A stretch of 64,000 bases of DNA from Desulfosporosinus sp. FKB (GTDB lineage Bacteria; Bacillota; Desulfitobacteriia; Desulfitobacteriales; Desulfitobacteriaceae), in contig NZ_NADJ01000031.1 in assembly GCF_002196705.1 (NCBI RefSeq), positions 25,146 through 89,145 of the forward strand, given 5' to 3'. Shown one piece after another: positions 35,518-44,235 of the stretch (position 1 is its first letter; each line of letters opens with the position of its first letter). The position numbers and the translations under genes were made by a program. Under the pieces are notes generated by a model, which saw only the letters and a program-made list of their open reading frames with translations, was not told the DNA's origin and did no database searches.

Positions 35518-36607
35518 GAATGTTTTTTCCCTTCTTCCAGCGCACTGCTCCCCAAAGCCCTAATATCCAAATAGCGGCAAATGGCAAAATAAGGTAGTTA
35601 TCAACGAATGCAATTTCGGAAATCAATGCTGATCCCCTTACAAAACCAAAGGCAATCCCCATAAAGACTGAACAAACCGCAATCTGCCATTTTAGACCTT
35701 TAAGGTTCATTACAGTCTCCAGGCCCCAAACTGTAGTGAATAAAAAAGCACTAATCTTTATGACCAAGGCTCCAAGCCAAACCCCCAAAAATAATGATTC
35801 AACACCTGCCACTGTGCGGCTTACTTCTACCATTTTTCCTAAAACTAATAAGCCATACACAACTCGAGTCGTTTCGAAAGGCCCAAATACAAGGATTTGC
35901 TGGAGTGCCACAAACATGTCCAGGATCCCCACCAAAAATACTGCCCGGCAAACCTCTCTCCTTAATTGTCCAATCTCCTTCATATCGGTTGGCAGGAACG
36001 CTGAAATCCCGGCCATAAATAGTATATATTCCATAGCGAAGGGTGCCACTTTAAGGCCTCCCCAGAAAAGCGGCATTACCCCTTCACTTAGAATAGGCAG
36101 CAGTTCCCCCGGCTCGATTCGAGAGATCGAAAGTGTTAAGTTCAAGATTAATGCTAAAAGGATCAAAGGAAAAACGGCTTCGGAAAACCGGGCAAATACT
36201 TCAATTCCGGACTTACACAAATAGAAGACCAGAATTATTGTCCCTAAATAAAATAGACCGATGGGGGTCAAGGGCATAATTGAACGTTCATAGATGTCTC
36301 CTGCTTGCCCCAAAAGCAAACCGCCAAAATAACCTGTTATTAGAATATAGAAAACACCTATCAATTTCCCTATCCATTTGCCAAAGACTATCTCCGAAAT
36401 CTGTAATAAATTTTTATTAGGAAATTGAGATAATAACGAAAGTACCATTAAGCCATAAGGTATACCCAAGACAAAGGCGGGTAAGACAATCATCCAGCCG
36501 TCTCGACCGCAGGCAGCGCTGACGATGGACGCAACCGGGAGAAATGTTGTACCCATGAGCACAGCTCCCCCTAAAGTCATGAACTGATGTGGAGAGATTC
36601 TTTCCAT
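35507..36607 (-). CDS. Spore germination receptor B subunit (GerAB family)
   Basis: A 366-aa integral membrane protein of the APC-type amino acid permease superfamily with about ten transmembrane helices (for example FMTLGGAVLMGTTFLPVASIV at the N-terminus). GerAB-type subunits bind the germinant in the spore inner membrane. The start is the ATG at 36607 (MERISPHQF), just after the A-subunit stop at 36610; the longer frame would overlap the upstream gene by 76 bp. AGGAGGG lies upstream. No frameshift seen. Confidence 0.94.
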   Translation of the reverse strand: MERISPHQFMTLGGAVLMGTTFLPVASIVSAACGRDGWMIVLPAFVLGIPYGLMVLSLLSQFPNKNLLQISEIVFGKWIGKLIGVFYILITGYFGGLLLGQAGDIYERSIMPLTPIGLFYLGTIILVFYLCKSGIEVFARFSEAVFPLILLALILNLTLSISRIEPGELLPILSEGVMPLFWGGLKVAPFAMEYILFMAGISAFLPTDMKEIGQLRREVCRAVFLVGILDMFVALQQILVFGPFETTRVVYGLLVLGKMVEVSRTVAGVESLFLGVWLGALVIKISAFLFTTVWGLETVMNLKGLKWQIAVCSVFMGIAFGFVRGSALISEIAFVDNYLILPFAAIWILGLWGAVRWKKGKNIRGN

Positions 36608-36609
36608 GG

Positions 36610-38184
36610 CTATTCTTTTCCCTTCCCTCCTGATCGGGGGTTCTCTATTTCCAAAAGCTGAGGTCTTCGTTTCATCGCCCACCATGGAGCTCGTACAAAC
36701 GTATCCTGTAACAAGGACCGAATGCGCATAGGGGCAATAGGGCTCATGTAGGGTACGCCGAAAGAACGAAGACTCAGGAGGTGGATTAAGCCTGCATAAA
36801 GGCCGACGGAGACGCCGAAAAAGCCAAGACTTCCTGCTAAAACCATAAGCGGAAAACGTGTGAGCCGTACCGCCAAGCTCAAATCGTAGTAAGGGATAGC
36901 ATAGCTCGATACGGCAGTTATTCCAATAACAATAACCATCAATGGACTCACTAAGCTAGCCTTTACTGCAGCATCTCCTATAATTAAAGCACCGACAATA
37001 CCAATAGTTTGACCAATCGGTTTCGGCAAACGCAGCCCGGCTTCTTGTAAGATCTCTAAGACTATTGTCATAAGTAAAGCCTCTAAAAGAGCCGGAAAAG
37101 GCACTCCTTCCCGTCCTGCTGCAATGCTCATCAAAAGATCAGTAGGAATGATTTCTTGATGAAAAGTAGTCACTGCAATATAAACACTTGGCGCCGTAAT
37201 AGCAATAAACGCCCCAATATAGCGAACAAAGCGAAACAATATTGCCGTCATAGCACGTTGATAGTAATCTTCATTGACATTTAAAAATTGGGTTAAAATG
37301 GCTGGGACTACTAAAACTATTGGAGTTCCGTCAACCATAATACCAACTTTACCTTCCAAAAGCTTACCTGCCAGTACATCGGGTCTTTCTGTATAAGCAA
37401 TTTGGGGAAAGGGCGAATAGGGGAAATCCTCAATCATTTCTTCGACATAGCCGCTTTCTAATACCCCGTCCATCTTAATGACGCTCAGCCTTCTCAATAC
37501 TTCGGAAACAACATCAGGGCTGGCGACCTTGTCAATATAGGTGACAACTATATCTGTATTGGTTAACTCACCAAGCTTTAATGATATCAGCCTCAAGGAG
37601 GGATGTTTGATCTTTCGCCGTAAAAGAGATGTATTAATTCTTAGTGTTTCTGTAAATCCCTCATGAGGGCCTTTAATTACTGACTCTGCCACAGGTTCGT
37701 TAATCCCGGAATTAGCCCACCCTCTGGCTCCGATAACAATTGCTTCTTTAGACTCGCCAAAAAAAATCACCGCATCGCCGGACAAAATTGCGTTAATGGC
37801 ATCACCTAATTTGGAGATTTTTTTGATTTCAAGACCAGGCAGAAGGTATTGAATAGTACTATCCACTACATTGGCCAACGTCACCTGAGCTAATTCCCGG
37901 CGCCCAGGCAAATCAACCATAAGAGGTTTTAAAACAAATTGATCCAAGAGGTTTTTATCAACCAGGCCATCAACCCCTGCCATTATGCAGGGAATAGATT
38001 CCTTTCCCTGAAGATAGAATTCCCGAAATACAACATCACTGCTCTTAGACAAGATTTCTTTTACTTTAGGCCCTGAAACTGGCTTATTAAGGTCTTCATC
38101 GAAGGAATAGGCAGGGGTTTTTCTAACCTGCCGACCCTTAGGACGAAGGGTAAGTTCTTTGAACATTTTCATCCAGCTGCGCAA
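36610..38184 (-). CDS. Spore germination receptor A subunit (GerAA family)
   Basis: A 524-aa GerA/SpoVAF family protein: soluble N-terminal domain (about 40-290) followed by five to six transmembrane helices (about 300-490), with conserved stretches such as YTERPDVLAGKLLEGKVGI, TTFHQEIIPTDLLMSIAAGR and PFPALLEALLM. It begins with TTG at 38184, placed 8 nt after GGAGG; a later ATG at codon 5 is an alternative. It heads an A-B-C tricistron. Together the three subunits form a germinant-responsive channel complex. Transcription is presumably forespore-specific (sigma-G), inferred from the family. Confidence 0.95.
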   Translation of the reverse strand: MRSWMKMFKELTLRPKGRQVRKTPAYSFDEDLNKPVSGPKVKEILSKSSDVVFREFYLQGKESIPCIMAGVDGLVDKNLLDQFVLKPLMVDLPGRRELAQVTLANVVDSTIQYLLPGLEIKKISKLGDAINAILSGDAVIFFGESKEAIVIGARGWANSGINEPVAESVIKGPHEGFTETLRINTSLLRRKIKHPSLRLISLKLGELTNTDIVVTYIDKVASPDVVSEVLRRLSVIKMDGVLESGYVEEMIEDFPYSPFPQIAYTERPDVLAGKLLEGKVGIMVDGTPIVLVVPAILTQFLNVNEDYYQRAMTAILFRFVRYIGAFIAITAPSVYIAVTTFHQEIIPTDLLMSIAAGREGVPFPALLEALLMTIVLEILQEAGLRLPKPIGQTIGIVGALIIGDAAVKASLVSPLMVIVIGITAVSSYAIPYYDLSLAVRLTRFPLMVLAGSLGFFGVSVGLYAGLIHLLSLRSFGVPYMSPIAPMRIRSLLQDTFVRAPWWAMKRRPQLLEIENPRSGGKGKE

Positions 38185-38254
38185 CAGTTTCTCCTCCTTA
38201 TCAGCTTATTTTGTCCCGCACCCCATTGATTATGCACAACATTTAAATGTATAA

Positions 38255-38290
38255 GAAAAGGGCTGCAAGCATAAAAAATTGCAGCTCTTT
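38255..38290 (-). terminator. Hairpin terminator between the CBO0543 gene and the ger operon, possibly bidirectional
   Basis: Ten-base arms (38259-38268 with 38279-38288, one G-U) enclosing a 10-nt loop. T-rich sequence flanks both sides: TTTTC on the minus strand and TTTTTCTCT on the plus strand. It ends the CBO0543 transcript before gerAA. Confidence 0.8.
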
Positions 38291-38301
38291 TTCTCTGAAT
38301 T

Positions 38302-38796
38302 TTATAAAGGAACTTCAAAATAAACCATTATAAAAATGCCGGCAGCACATGAAATTAACCATGCCCAGCGTGGATCCTCATAGTGTATTTTAAGGAGAAT
38401 AAACATGCCAAAATTAAAAATCACAGAATATGTTAAGGTCCAACCGTTAAAATGAGCAAAGCGGTGCATTCGTAATGCCCACCATTCAATCAATGAAAAA
38501 ATGAACGTCCAGAAGCAGACATACATTAATTGCTTCATAAATCCCTTTCTCGGAAAATAAGGGAGAAATAATAAAATAACGCAGGGAAAAATAACAACAA
38601 TCATCAGAATATTGGCCATTGATTCGGGAATAATTGTCGTAAATTTCCACAAAGGCTTTTTGACCGTAAGATTACAATAAATAATATTACCCAAGTCCCA
38701 AAATACAATTGTAGAATAATATTGCTTCCACTTTTTCCAATCACCCCAAAGCCAGGTAACTAGAAGAAAACTAAACGTGAGTAAAGCGTCTTCCAT
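38302..38796 (-). CDS. CBO0543 family membrane protein
   Basis: A 164-aa integral membrane protein with about five hydrophobic helices, matching the uncharacterised CBO0543 family widespread in spore-forming Bacilli and Clostridia (DLGNIIYCNLTVKKPLW near the start and WALRMHRFAHFNGWTL in the middle are typical). Function unknown. I set the start at 38796 because GGAGGAACTT precedes that ATG; an ATG four codons earlier would swallow the ribosome site. It has its own terminator and is separated from both neighbours, so it is probably monocistronic. Confidence 0.8.
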   Translation of the reverse strand: MEDALLTFSFLLVTWLWGDWKKWKQYYSTIVFWDLGNIIYCNLTVKKPLWKFTTIIPESMANILMIVVIFPCVILLFLPYFPRKGFMKQLMYVCFWTFIFSLIEWWALRMHRFAHFNGWTLTYSVIFNFGMFILLKIHYEDPRWAWLISCAAGIFIMVYFEVPL

Positions 38797-38856
38797 AAGT
38801 TCCTCCATCGTTGAAGCATCTCAACCTAGGATTCTGCTAAATTCTTATAATTTATT

Positions 38857-38889
38857 CAAAAAGACTTGGTTAATTTTATTAACCAAGTC
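38857..38889 (-). terminator. Second of two tandem terminators after the DUF2935 gene
   Basis: Perfect 12-bp stem (38863-38874 with 38878-38889) with a 3-nt loop. The minus-strand tail is TTTTTGAATAAAT. Confidence 0.85.
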
Positions 38890-38933
38890 AAAAAAGCGAA
38901 CTTTGAAACCTTAACGTTTCTTTCGTTCGCTTT
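38887..38933 (-). terminator. First of two tandem terminators after the DUF2935 gene
   Basis: A 9-bp stem AAAGCGAAC (38893-38901) with GTTCGCTTT (38925-38933) and a 23-nt loop. The minus-strand tail TTTTTTG (about 38894-38888) runs directly into the stem of the second terminator. Confidence 0.78.
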
Positions 38934-38956
38934 AAGTACTATGACCTTCTGCCTGA

Positions 38957-39886
38957 CTAACCCCGTCCAAGATAAACTAGTTTTAAAGTCTTTAAAATTC
39001 TTAAATAATAATAAGCTTCTCGCAAAGTATGATCCGTCAATAAAGGAGTAAGCATAGATCGTATTTGACAGCCCAGAAGAAGGTCTGTACTCATGGCTTT
39101 AAAATTTGCGATTGCCGTGGTCGCCTGAATATTCTCCTGTCTCAATTGTTCAAGCTGTGTTGCCCGTGCCCCCTCACCTTTTAATTTCCGCTCTAATCTC
39201 TTAAACAGACGATCAAAATCTTCTGCTTTACTAATAAGATTCTTCTCCGAAGGATCCAGAAGATGACTAATAACCTGGGCATGCTCTCCCATGATATCGT
39301 CCCAAAATACCTTCTGCTCATATAACTCAACTCGTGAATTTACAAATTGGTTGTTTTGTAAACGGTTTATTAGTTTTAGATAAAAAAGAGCCTCCTTATG
39401 AATGTGGGAATATTGGGATGGCAGGAGATTTGTAAATAAACAACATTTCGTCACTTGGTCTAAAACCATAGCTTTGAACTCAGCAAAAGAGGTCGTTAAA
39501 GTTTTTGCCTTTTCATTTAAAGCCTGAATATTAGGAATAATCTCAGGGGGGATTGTCCCCGGATCGGGATGAAATTTCAACTCCTCGGCCGTTAGTGAAC
39601 ATTCAATATAGATTCCCGTCAATTCTTGAGTCTTTTGCTCTGCCCCAAGTGTTTTATCCGTTACCAATTCCCCTGATTGCAGTACGCTTTCTGACGCCGT
39701 ACAATCGCCAAGCATTATAGCTTCCTTAAGAATTTCATCGTATTGACATTTAAACTCCTCTGCTTGAGCGGTGTAAGTAACATCTTTAGGCAGAAATCCT
39801 ATTTGCATAAACGTTGCATGTTCTTTCATGATCCGAGCCATAAATAGATGTAAATCCAGCGATTCCCTTACGAAATCTCCAACCAT
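38957..39886 (-). CDS. DUF2935 domain protein
   Basis: A soluble all-helical protein (309 aa from the ATG at 39886) with two DUF2935 repeats. Each is a four-helix-bundle-like unit, beginning near VRESLDLHLFMARIMKEHATF (about 5-25) and EQKVFWDDIMGEHAQVISHLLD (about 180), with a conserved His/Glu pattern that suggests metal binding. Such proteins occur mainly in spore-forming Firmicutes; function unknown. The start is a problem: a strong ribosome site GGGAGGTG at 39917-39910 is followed at normal distance by ACG codons, not by ATG, GTG or TTG. The nearest downstream ATG is 24 nt away, and the upstream GTG at 39961 has no ribosome site. Two terminators in tandem follow the gene. Confidence 0.75.
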   Translation of the reverse strand: MVGDFVRESLDLHLFMARIMKEHATFMQIGFLPKDVTYTAQAEEFKCQYDEILKEAIMLGDCTASESVLQSGELVTDKTLGAEQKTQELTGIYIECSLTAEELKFHPDPGTIPPEIIPNIQALNEKAKTLTTSFAEFKAMVLDQVTKCCLFTNLLPSQYSHIHKEALFYLKLINRLQNNQFVNSRVELYEQKVFWDDIMGEHAQVISHLLDPSEKNLISKAEDFDRLFKRLERKLKGEGARATQLEQLRQENIQATTAIANFKAMSTDLLLGCQIRSMLTPLLTDHTLREAYYYLRILKTLKLVYLGRG

Positions 39887-39995
39887 TGGTATACTGCTCG
39901 TCGTAAAACACCTCCCTCTTTCTTTTGAACATTCTATTCCTAAGTTTATAGTTTTGTTCACAATATACTAATGAAGGTATACTTTCCCCCAGCAT

Positions 39996-40024
39996 AAAAA
40001 AAAGAGAGCAGAAATTCTGCTCTC
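39996..40024 (-). terminator. Rho-independent terminator of nifJ
   Basis: Ten-base arms GAGAGCAGAA (40004-40013) and TTCTGCTCTC (40015-40024), followed on the minus strand by eight T. Lies 40 bp after the nifJ stop codon. Confidence 0.92.
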
Positions 40025-40063
40025 AAAACATAGTTAAATTACTTTTAGAACAATCTGGTTAAA

Positions 40064-43000
40064 TTATTCTCCCCATTTTTGTTCCGCTAAACGTTTATAA
40101 GAATCGTAACGTACCTTAGCATATTTTTCTGCTCCGCTGAAGAGTTCTTCTGCCGTTTCAGGGAAGGTATTCATCAATGACGTATAACGTACTTCGCCCA
40201 TGATAAAGTCACGGAAAGGTATCGTTGGTTCCTTGGATTCCAGGCTAAATGGGTTCTTTCCTTCTTCTGCCAAATCGGGATTGAAGCGATAGAGATGCCA
40301 GTACCCAGAATCAACAGCTTTCTTAGCTTCTTGAACGCTCTTCGTCATACTAGCTTTAAGGCCATGGTTAATGCATGGAGCATAAGCAATAATTAATGAA
40401 GGTCCTTTATAAGCTTCAGCTTCCTTAATAACTTTGATGGCTTGGCTCATATTGGCACCAAGAGCAATTTGAGCGACATAAACGTAGCCGTAACTCATAG
40501 CCATCATACCAAGATCTTTCTTACGAATCTTCTTACCTGCGGCAGCAAACTTAGCAACAGCTGCACGAGGCGTTGATTTTGAAGATTGACCACCGGTATT
40601 GGAATATACTTCAGTATCGAGAACGAGGACATTGACATCGTCGCCGGATGCTAAAACATGATCTAAACCACCATAGCCGATATCATAAGCCCATCCGTCT
40701 CCACCAATAATCCATTGGGATTTCTTGATAAGATGGTCTTTCCTACAAAGGATCTCTGCTAATACTTTATTGTCTCCATTATAGCCTTCAAGAGATGCCT
40801 TAATTTTTGCTGCAGCTGCTTTTGAAGCATCTGCATCATTCCAGCCTGCAAGCCACTCTTCAAAGGCACCTTTAAGCTCAGCACTGATTTCCATTTCAAG
40901 TGCCTGCGTCATTAATTCAGCTAATTTTTCACGTTGCTGACGGACTCCCAAATACATGCCATAACCAAATTCAGCATTATCCTCGAATAAAGAGTTAGCC
41001 CAAGTCGGTCCTTTACCTTCTTGATTCGTGGTGTATGGAACTGCAGGAGCACTTCCGCCCCAAATTGAACTACAACCGGTGGCATTAGCGATCATCATAC
41101 GATCACCATAGAGTTGAGTTAGAAGCTTAACATAAGCGGTTTCTCCGCAGCCTGGGCAAGCACCGTTAAACTCGAGTAAAGGCTGCGCAAATTGGCTTCC
41201 TTTAACAGTCGTAACATCAAAGAGATTCGATTTATTTTTAAGGGAAAGGGCAAATTCCCAGTTTGCCGTTTGTTGTTCAAATTGTTCAGCAGCAGGTTTC
41301 ATTACCAGCGCTTTTTCTTTAGCCGGGCAAACTTCCGCACAGTTTCCACAACCGGTGCAATCCAAAGTACTTACTTGGATACGGAATTGCAGACCTGCAG
41401 CTTCTTTACCAATAGCCTTCTTACCAACAAAGGATTCCGGAGCATTTTTTGCCTCTTCTTCATTCATAAGGAAAGGACGGATTGCAGCGTGAGGGCAAAC
41501 ATAGGAACATTGGTTACATTGAATGCAATTGTTCATTTGCCATTCTGGAACTGTAACTCCAATACCACGTTTTTCGTAAGCCGTGGTACCAACCGGGAAG
41601 GTACCATCTTCACGACCATTGAAAGCACTGACGGGAAGATCATCTCCCTCCATGGCATTCATTGGACGAAGAATATTTTTAACGAAATCGGGTTCATCAG
41701 CAGCAGCGGCGACTTCCCCGTCTTGAGCATTAGCCCAGGATGCAGGAATTTCCACTTTGACGAGTGCAGAAACACCTTGATCTATGGCTGCATTGTTCAT
41801 GTCAACAATGTTTTGGCCTTTTTTACCATAGGTCTTTAAGACGGAAGCTTTCAAATAATCGATTGCCTCTTCAACAGGAATAACATTAGCAAGTTTAAAG
41901 AAAGCAGCCTGCATGACCATGTTAATCCGTGAACCAAGACCAATTTTACGGGCAATAGAAACTGCATCAATGATATAGAAGTTAACTTCGTTACGAGCAA
42001 GTGCCTGTTTCATTGCTGCCGGAAGTTTCTCATCCAATTCTTCAGGCGTCCACTGACAATTCAAAACAAAATTGCCCTTTTTCTTCAAGCCCTTTAAGAG
42101 GTCATATTGGTAGACATAGGTTTGGTTATGACATGCAATATAGTTTGCACCTGTCACATAGTAAGGGGATTTAATCGGCTTCTTGCCAAAGCGAACGTGC
42201 GAAATGGTAATACCGCCGGATTTCTTACTGTCATATTGGAAGTAAGCTTGAGCATAAAGGGAAGTATGATCCCCGATAATCTTGATAGCTTGCTTGTTAG
42301 CCCCAACAGTACCGTCTGCGCCAAGACCCCAGAATTTACAAGCAATAGTTCCCTCTGGAGCGGTATCAATGATTTCATCTTCGGGAAGAGACTTAAAGGT
42401 TACATCATCAACGATTCCAATGGTAAATCCATTGACCGGCTTTTCGGCCTTAAGATTTTTATAAACAGCCAATATTTGAGAAGGCGTTGTATCTTTAGAT
42501 CCTAAGCCGTAACGGCCTCCCACAATAACGGGTTTTTGCTCATGATTATAGAAAACTTCTTTAATATCTAAATAGAGAGGTTCACCTAAAGAACCAGGCT
42601 CTTTTGTTCTTTCAAGAACTGCAATCTTTTTAACAGTTTTGGGCAATACGTTAAAGAAATATTTGCTGGAGAAAGGATTGAAGAGGTGAACTTTGACAAC
42701 TCCGACTTTTTCTCCTTTGGCCATAAGATAGTCGATGGTTTCTTCAATCGTATCACAGGCTGAACCCATAGCAACAATTACATATTCGGCATCTTCCGCA
42801 CCATAATATTGGAAAGGATGATATTCACGGCCGGTCAGTTTTTTATACTCTTGCATATAGTGCTCAACAATATCAGGAACCTCAGCATAAAACTTATTAG
42901 ACGCTTCACGGCTTTGGAAATAAACATCAGGATTTTGAGCTGTTCCGCGTAAAACAGGATGTTCTGGGTTTAAACCACGGTCGCGGAATGCTTGAACCGC

Positions 43001-43591
43001 GTCCATGTCTATTAATTTGCCAACTTCATCATATTCCGGTATCTCAATCTTTTGAATTTCATGAGATGTACGGAATCCATCGAAGAAATGTACAAAAGGA
43101 ACTCTTGCCTTAACTGTTGCTAAATGAGCAATAAAGCCCAAGTCTAACGCTTCTTGGACACTATGTGAAGAAAGCATTGCAAATCCAGTTGCACGAACAG
43201 ACATTACGTCTTGATGATCACCAAAAATCGAAAGAGCATGGGTTGCTAAAGCCCGGGCACTTACATGGAATACACTTGGAAGCAGCTCACCGGCAATCTT
43301 ATACATGTTAGGAATCATCAAAAGTAAGCCTTGTGAAGCAGTATACGTAGAGGTTAATGCACCAGCCTGGAGTGAACCGTGTACTGCACCTGCGGCACCT
43401 GCTTCGGATTGCATCTCCACGACTTTAACAGTTTGCCCATAAATGTTTTTCCTTCCATGAGCAGCCCATTCATCAACCAATTCGGCCATCGTCGAAGAGG
43501 GGGTGATGGGGAAGATGGTGGCGACTTCAGTAAATGCATACGATGCATGAGCCGCAGCTTCATTTCCATCCATGGTTTTCATTTTAGCCAT
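40064..43591 (-). CDS. nifJ: Pyruvate:ferredoxin (flavodoxin) oxidoreductase, single-chain
   Basis: Homodimeric PFOR (1175 aa) that oxidatively decarboxylates pyruvate to acetyl-CoA and reduces ferredoxin, a hallmark of anaerobic metabolism. Domains in order: pyrimidine-binding domain (about 1-250), transketolase C-like and gamma regions, two [4Fe-4S] ferredoxin motifs (CIQCNQCSYVCP and CTGCGNCAEVCP, about 690-760), proximal cluster cysteines (CPGCGETAY) and the TPP-binding domain (GDGWAYDIGYGGLDHVL and SNTGGQSSKSTPRAA, about 965-1010). The ATG at 43591 follows AGGAGG. It is monocistronic with a strong promoter and terminator and an unusually long, structured leader. No subunit splitting, unlike the four-subunit type of many anaerobes. 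Confidence 0.98.
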   Translation of the reverse strand: MAKMKTMDGNEAAAHASYAFTEVATIFPITPSSTMAELVDEWAAHGRKNIYGQTVKVVEMQSEAGAAGAVHGSLQAGALTSTYTASQGLLLMIPNMYKIAGELLPSVFHVSARALATHALSIFGDHQDVMSVRATGFAMLSSHSVQEALDLGFIAHLATVKARVPFVHFFDGFRTSHEIQKIEIPEYDEVGKLIDMDAVQAFRDRGLNPEHPVLRGTAQNPDVYFQSREASNKFYAEVPDIVEHYMQEYKKLTGREYHPFQYYGAEDAEYVIVAMGSACDTIEETIDYLMAKGEKVGVVKVHLFNPFSSKYFFNVLPKTVKKIAVLERTKEPGSLGEPLYLDIKEVFYNHEQKPVIVGGRYGLGSKDTTPSQILAVYKNLKAEKPVNGFTIGIVDDVTFKSLPEDEIIDTAPEGTIACKFWGLGADGTVGANKQAIKIIGDHTSLYAQAYFQYDSKKSGGITISHVRFGKKPIKSPYYVTGANYIACHNQTYVYQYDLLKGLKKKGNFVLNCQWTPEELDEKLPAAMKQALARNEVNFYIIDAVSIARKIGLGSRINMVMQAAFFKLANVIPVEEAIDYLKASVLKTYGKKGQNIVDMNNAAIDQGVSALVKVEIPASWANAQDGEVAAAADEPDFVKNILRPMNAMEGDDLPVSAFNGREDGTFPVGTTAYEKRGIGVTVPEWQMNNCIQCNQCSYVCPHAAIRPFLMNEEEAKNAPESFVGKKAIGKEAAGLQFRIQVSTLDCTGCGNCAEVCPAKEKALVMKPAAEQFEQQTANWEFALSLKNKSNLFDVTTVKGSQFAQPLLEFNGACPGCGETAYVKLLTQLYGDRMMIANATGCSSIWGGSAPAVPYTTNQEGKGPTWANSLFEDNAEFGYGMYLGVRQQREKLAELMTQALEMEISAELKGAFEEWLAGWNDADASKAAAAKIKASLEGYNGDNKVLAEILCRKDHLIKKSQWIIGGDGWAYDIGYGGLDHVLASGDDVNVLVLDTEVYSNTGGQSSKSTPRAAVAKFAAAGKKIRKKDLGMMAMSYGYVYVAQIALGANMSQAIKVIKEAEAYKGPSLIIAYAPCINHGLKASMTKSVQEAKKAVDSGYWHLYRFNPDLAEEGKNPFSLESKEPTIPFRDFIMGEVRYTSLMNTFPETAEELFSGAEKYAKVRYDSYKRLAEQKWGE

Positions 43592-43717
43592 TTTTTGTTT
43601 CCTCCTAATCATGTGATAAATTTAATTTTCCGGGAGTATAATGGAATACCTTTTCTATTTTTCCTCATATTTTTCAGAAAACGAACTATTAAACTTTGAG
43701 GAAGAAATAGAATTTTC

Positions 43718-43785
43718 ATAAAACGCCCGTAAAAACAGACGTAGGGAACTACTTCGCAATTACGTCGAATAGTTCCCTTAGCAAT
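43718..43785 (-). other. Structured nifJ 5' leader, possible pseudoknot/attenuator
   Basis: The predicted nifJ transcript starts near 43783, giving about 190 nt of untranslated leader. Stem 1 pairs 43770-43778 with 43743-43751 (nine bp), with an inner TTCG/CGAA helix. Its loop contains GACGT (43766-43762), complementary to ACGTC (43742-43738) immediately after the stem, which would make an H-type pseudoknot. The same ACGTCTG segment can instead pair with CGGGCGT (43729-43723) to form a second hairpin followed by TTTTA. The two forms are mutually exclusive. Function is inferred, no known riboswitch class recognised. Confidence 0.5.
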
Positions 43786-43789
43786 TTTT

Positions 43790-43819
43790 AGTATACCTCC
43801 AACTTGTCGAGGGAGTCAA
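43790..43819 (-). promoter_or_regulatory. Sigma-A promoter of nifJ
   Basis: Minus-strand -35 TTGACT (43819-43814), 18-nt spacer and -10 TATACT (43795-43790), in the gap between bofA and nifJ. Confidence 0.8.
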
Positions 43820-43853
43820 GAACTTAATTTAAAAAATCTTTGAGTTAGAAAAT

Positions 43854-44108
43854 TTAAATTCCTAATAACTGTAGGATTGATAAGGTTAATACTCCAGGAA
43901 AACCTAAAAGTCCGACAATAATTATTGTAAAAAAATTAATTGGAATAGAAAAACCAAGAATACTTAAAAGAAAATTAAATAACCAAAGTCCGACAATTCC
44001 GCCTAGACTATGAATTATGATTTTTAAAATAATATTTGGTTTTCCGAGAATCGAACGAATCGTTAATCCTATCAATATAATAAAAAATCCTAGAAAGACC
44101 AGTGTCAT
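43854..44108 (-). CDS. bofA: Pro-sigma-K processing inhibitor BofA
   Basis: An 84-aa, almost wholly hydrophobic protein with three predicted membrane segments (about 1-18, 28-48, 55-80). In B. subtilis BofA, with SpoIVFA, holds the SpoIVFB protease inactive in the outer forespore membrane until the sigma-G-dependent signal arrives. The C-terminal region (FPGVLTLSILQLLGI) resembles the conserved BofA end. Position downstream of recR is conserved (recR-yaaL-bofA in B. subtilis); yaaL is absent here. The ATG at 44108 follows GAGGGGGAAAC. AT content is higher than in neighbours, as is common for such small membrane genes. Confidence 0.9.
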   Translation of the reverse strand: MTLVFLGFFIILIGLTIRSILGKPNIILKIIIHSLGGIVGLWLFNFLLSILGFSIPINFFTIIIVGLLGFPGVLTLSILQLLGI

Positions 44109-44235
44109 ATAGTTTCCCCCTCGTCCGGTGCTAGTCCATAAATATGCACTTCACGGATAAAGAAGAACACTTTAATCTTCCCCATGATAAAAAATAATTA
44201 ATCCTGGTATTTTTCGCTTTTGATGAATTATTAGT

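Noticed and set aside
43718..43785. Plain terminator of bofA rather than a nifJ leader
   Set aside because: The hairpins lie downstream of a good promoter for nifJ and the U-tract is short; a terminator role cannot be fully excluded, so the leader view is given with moderate confidence.
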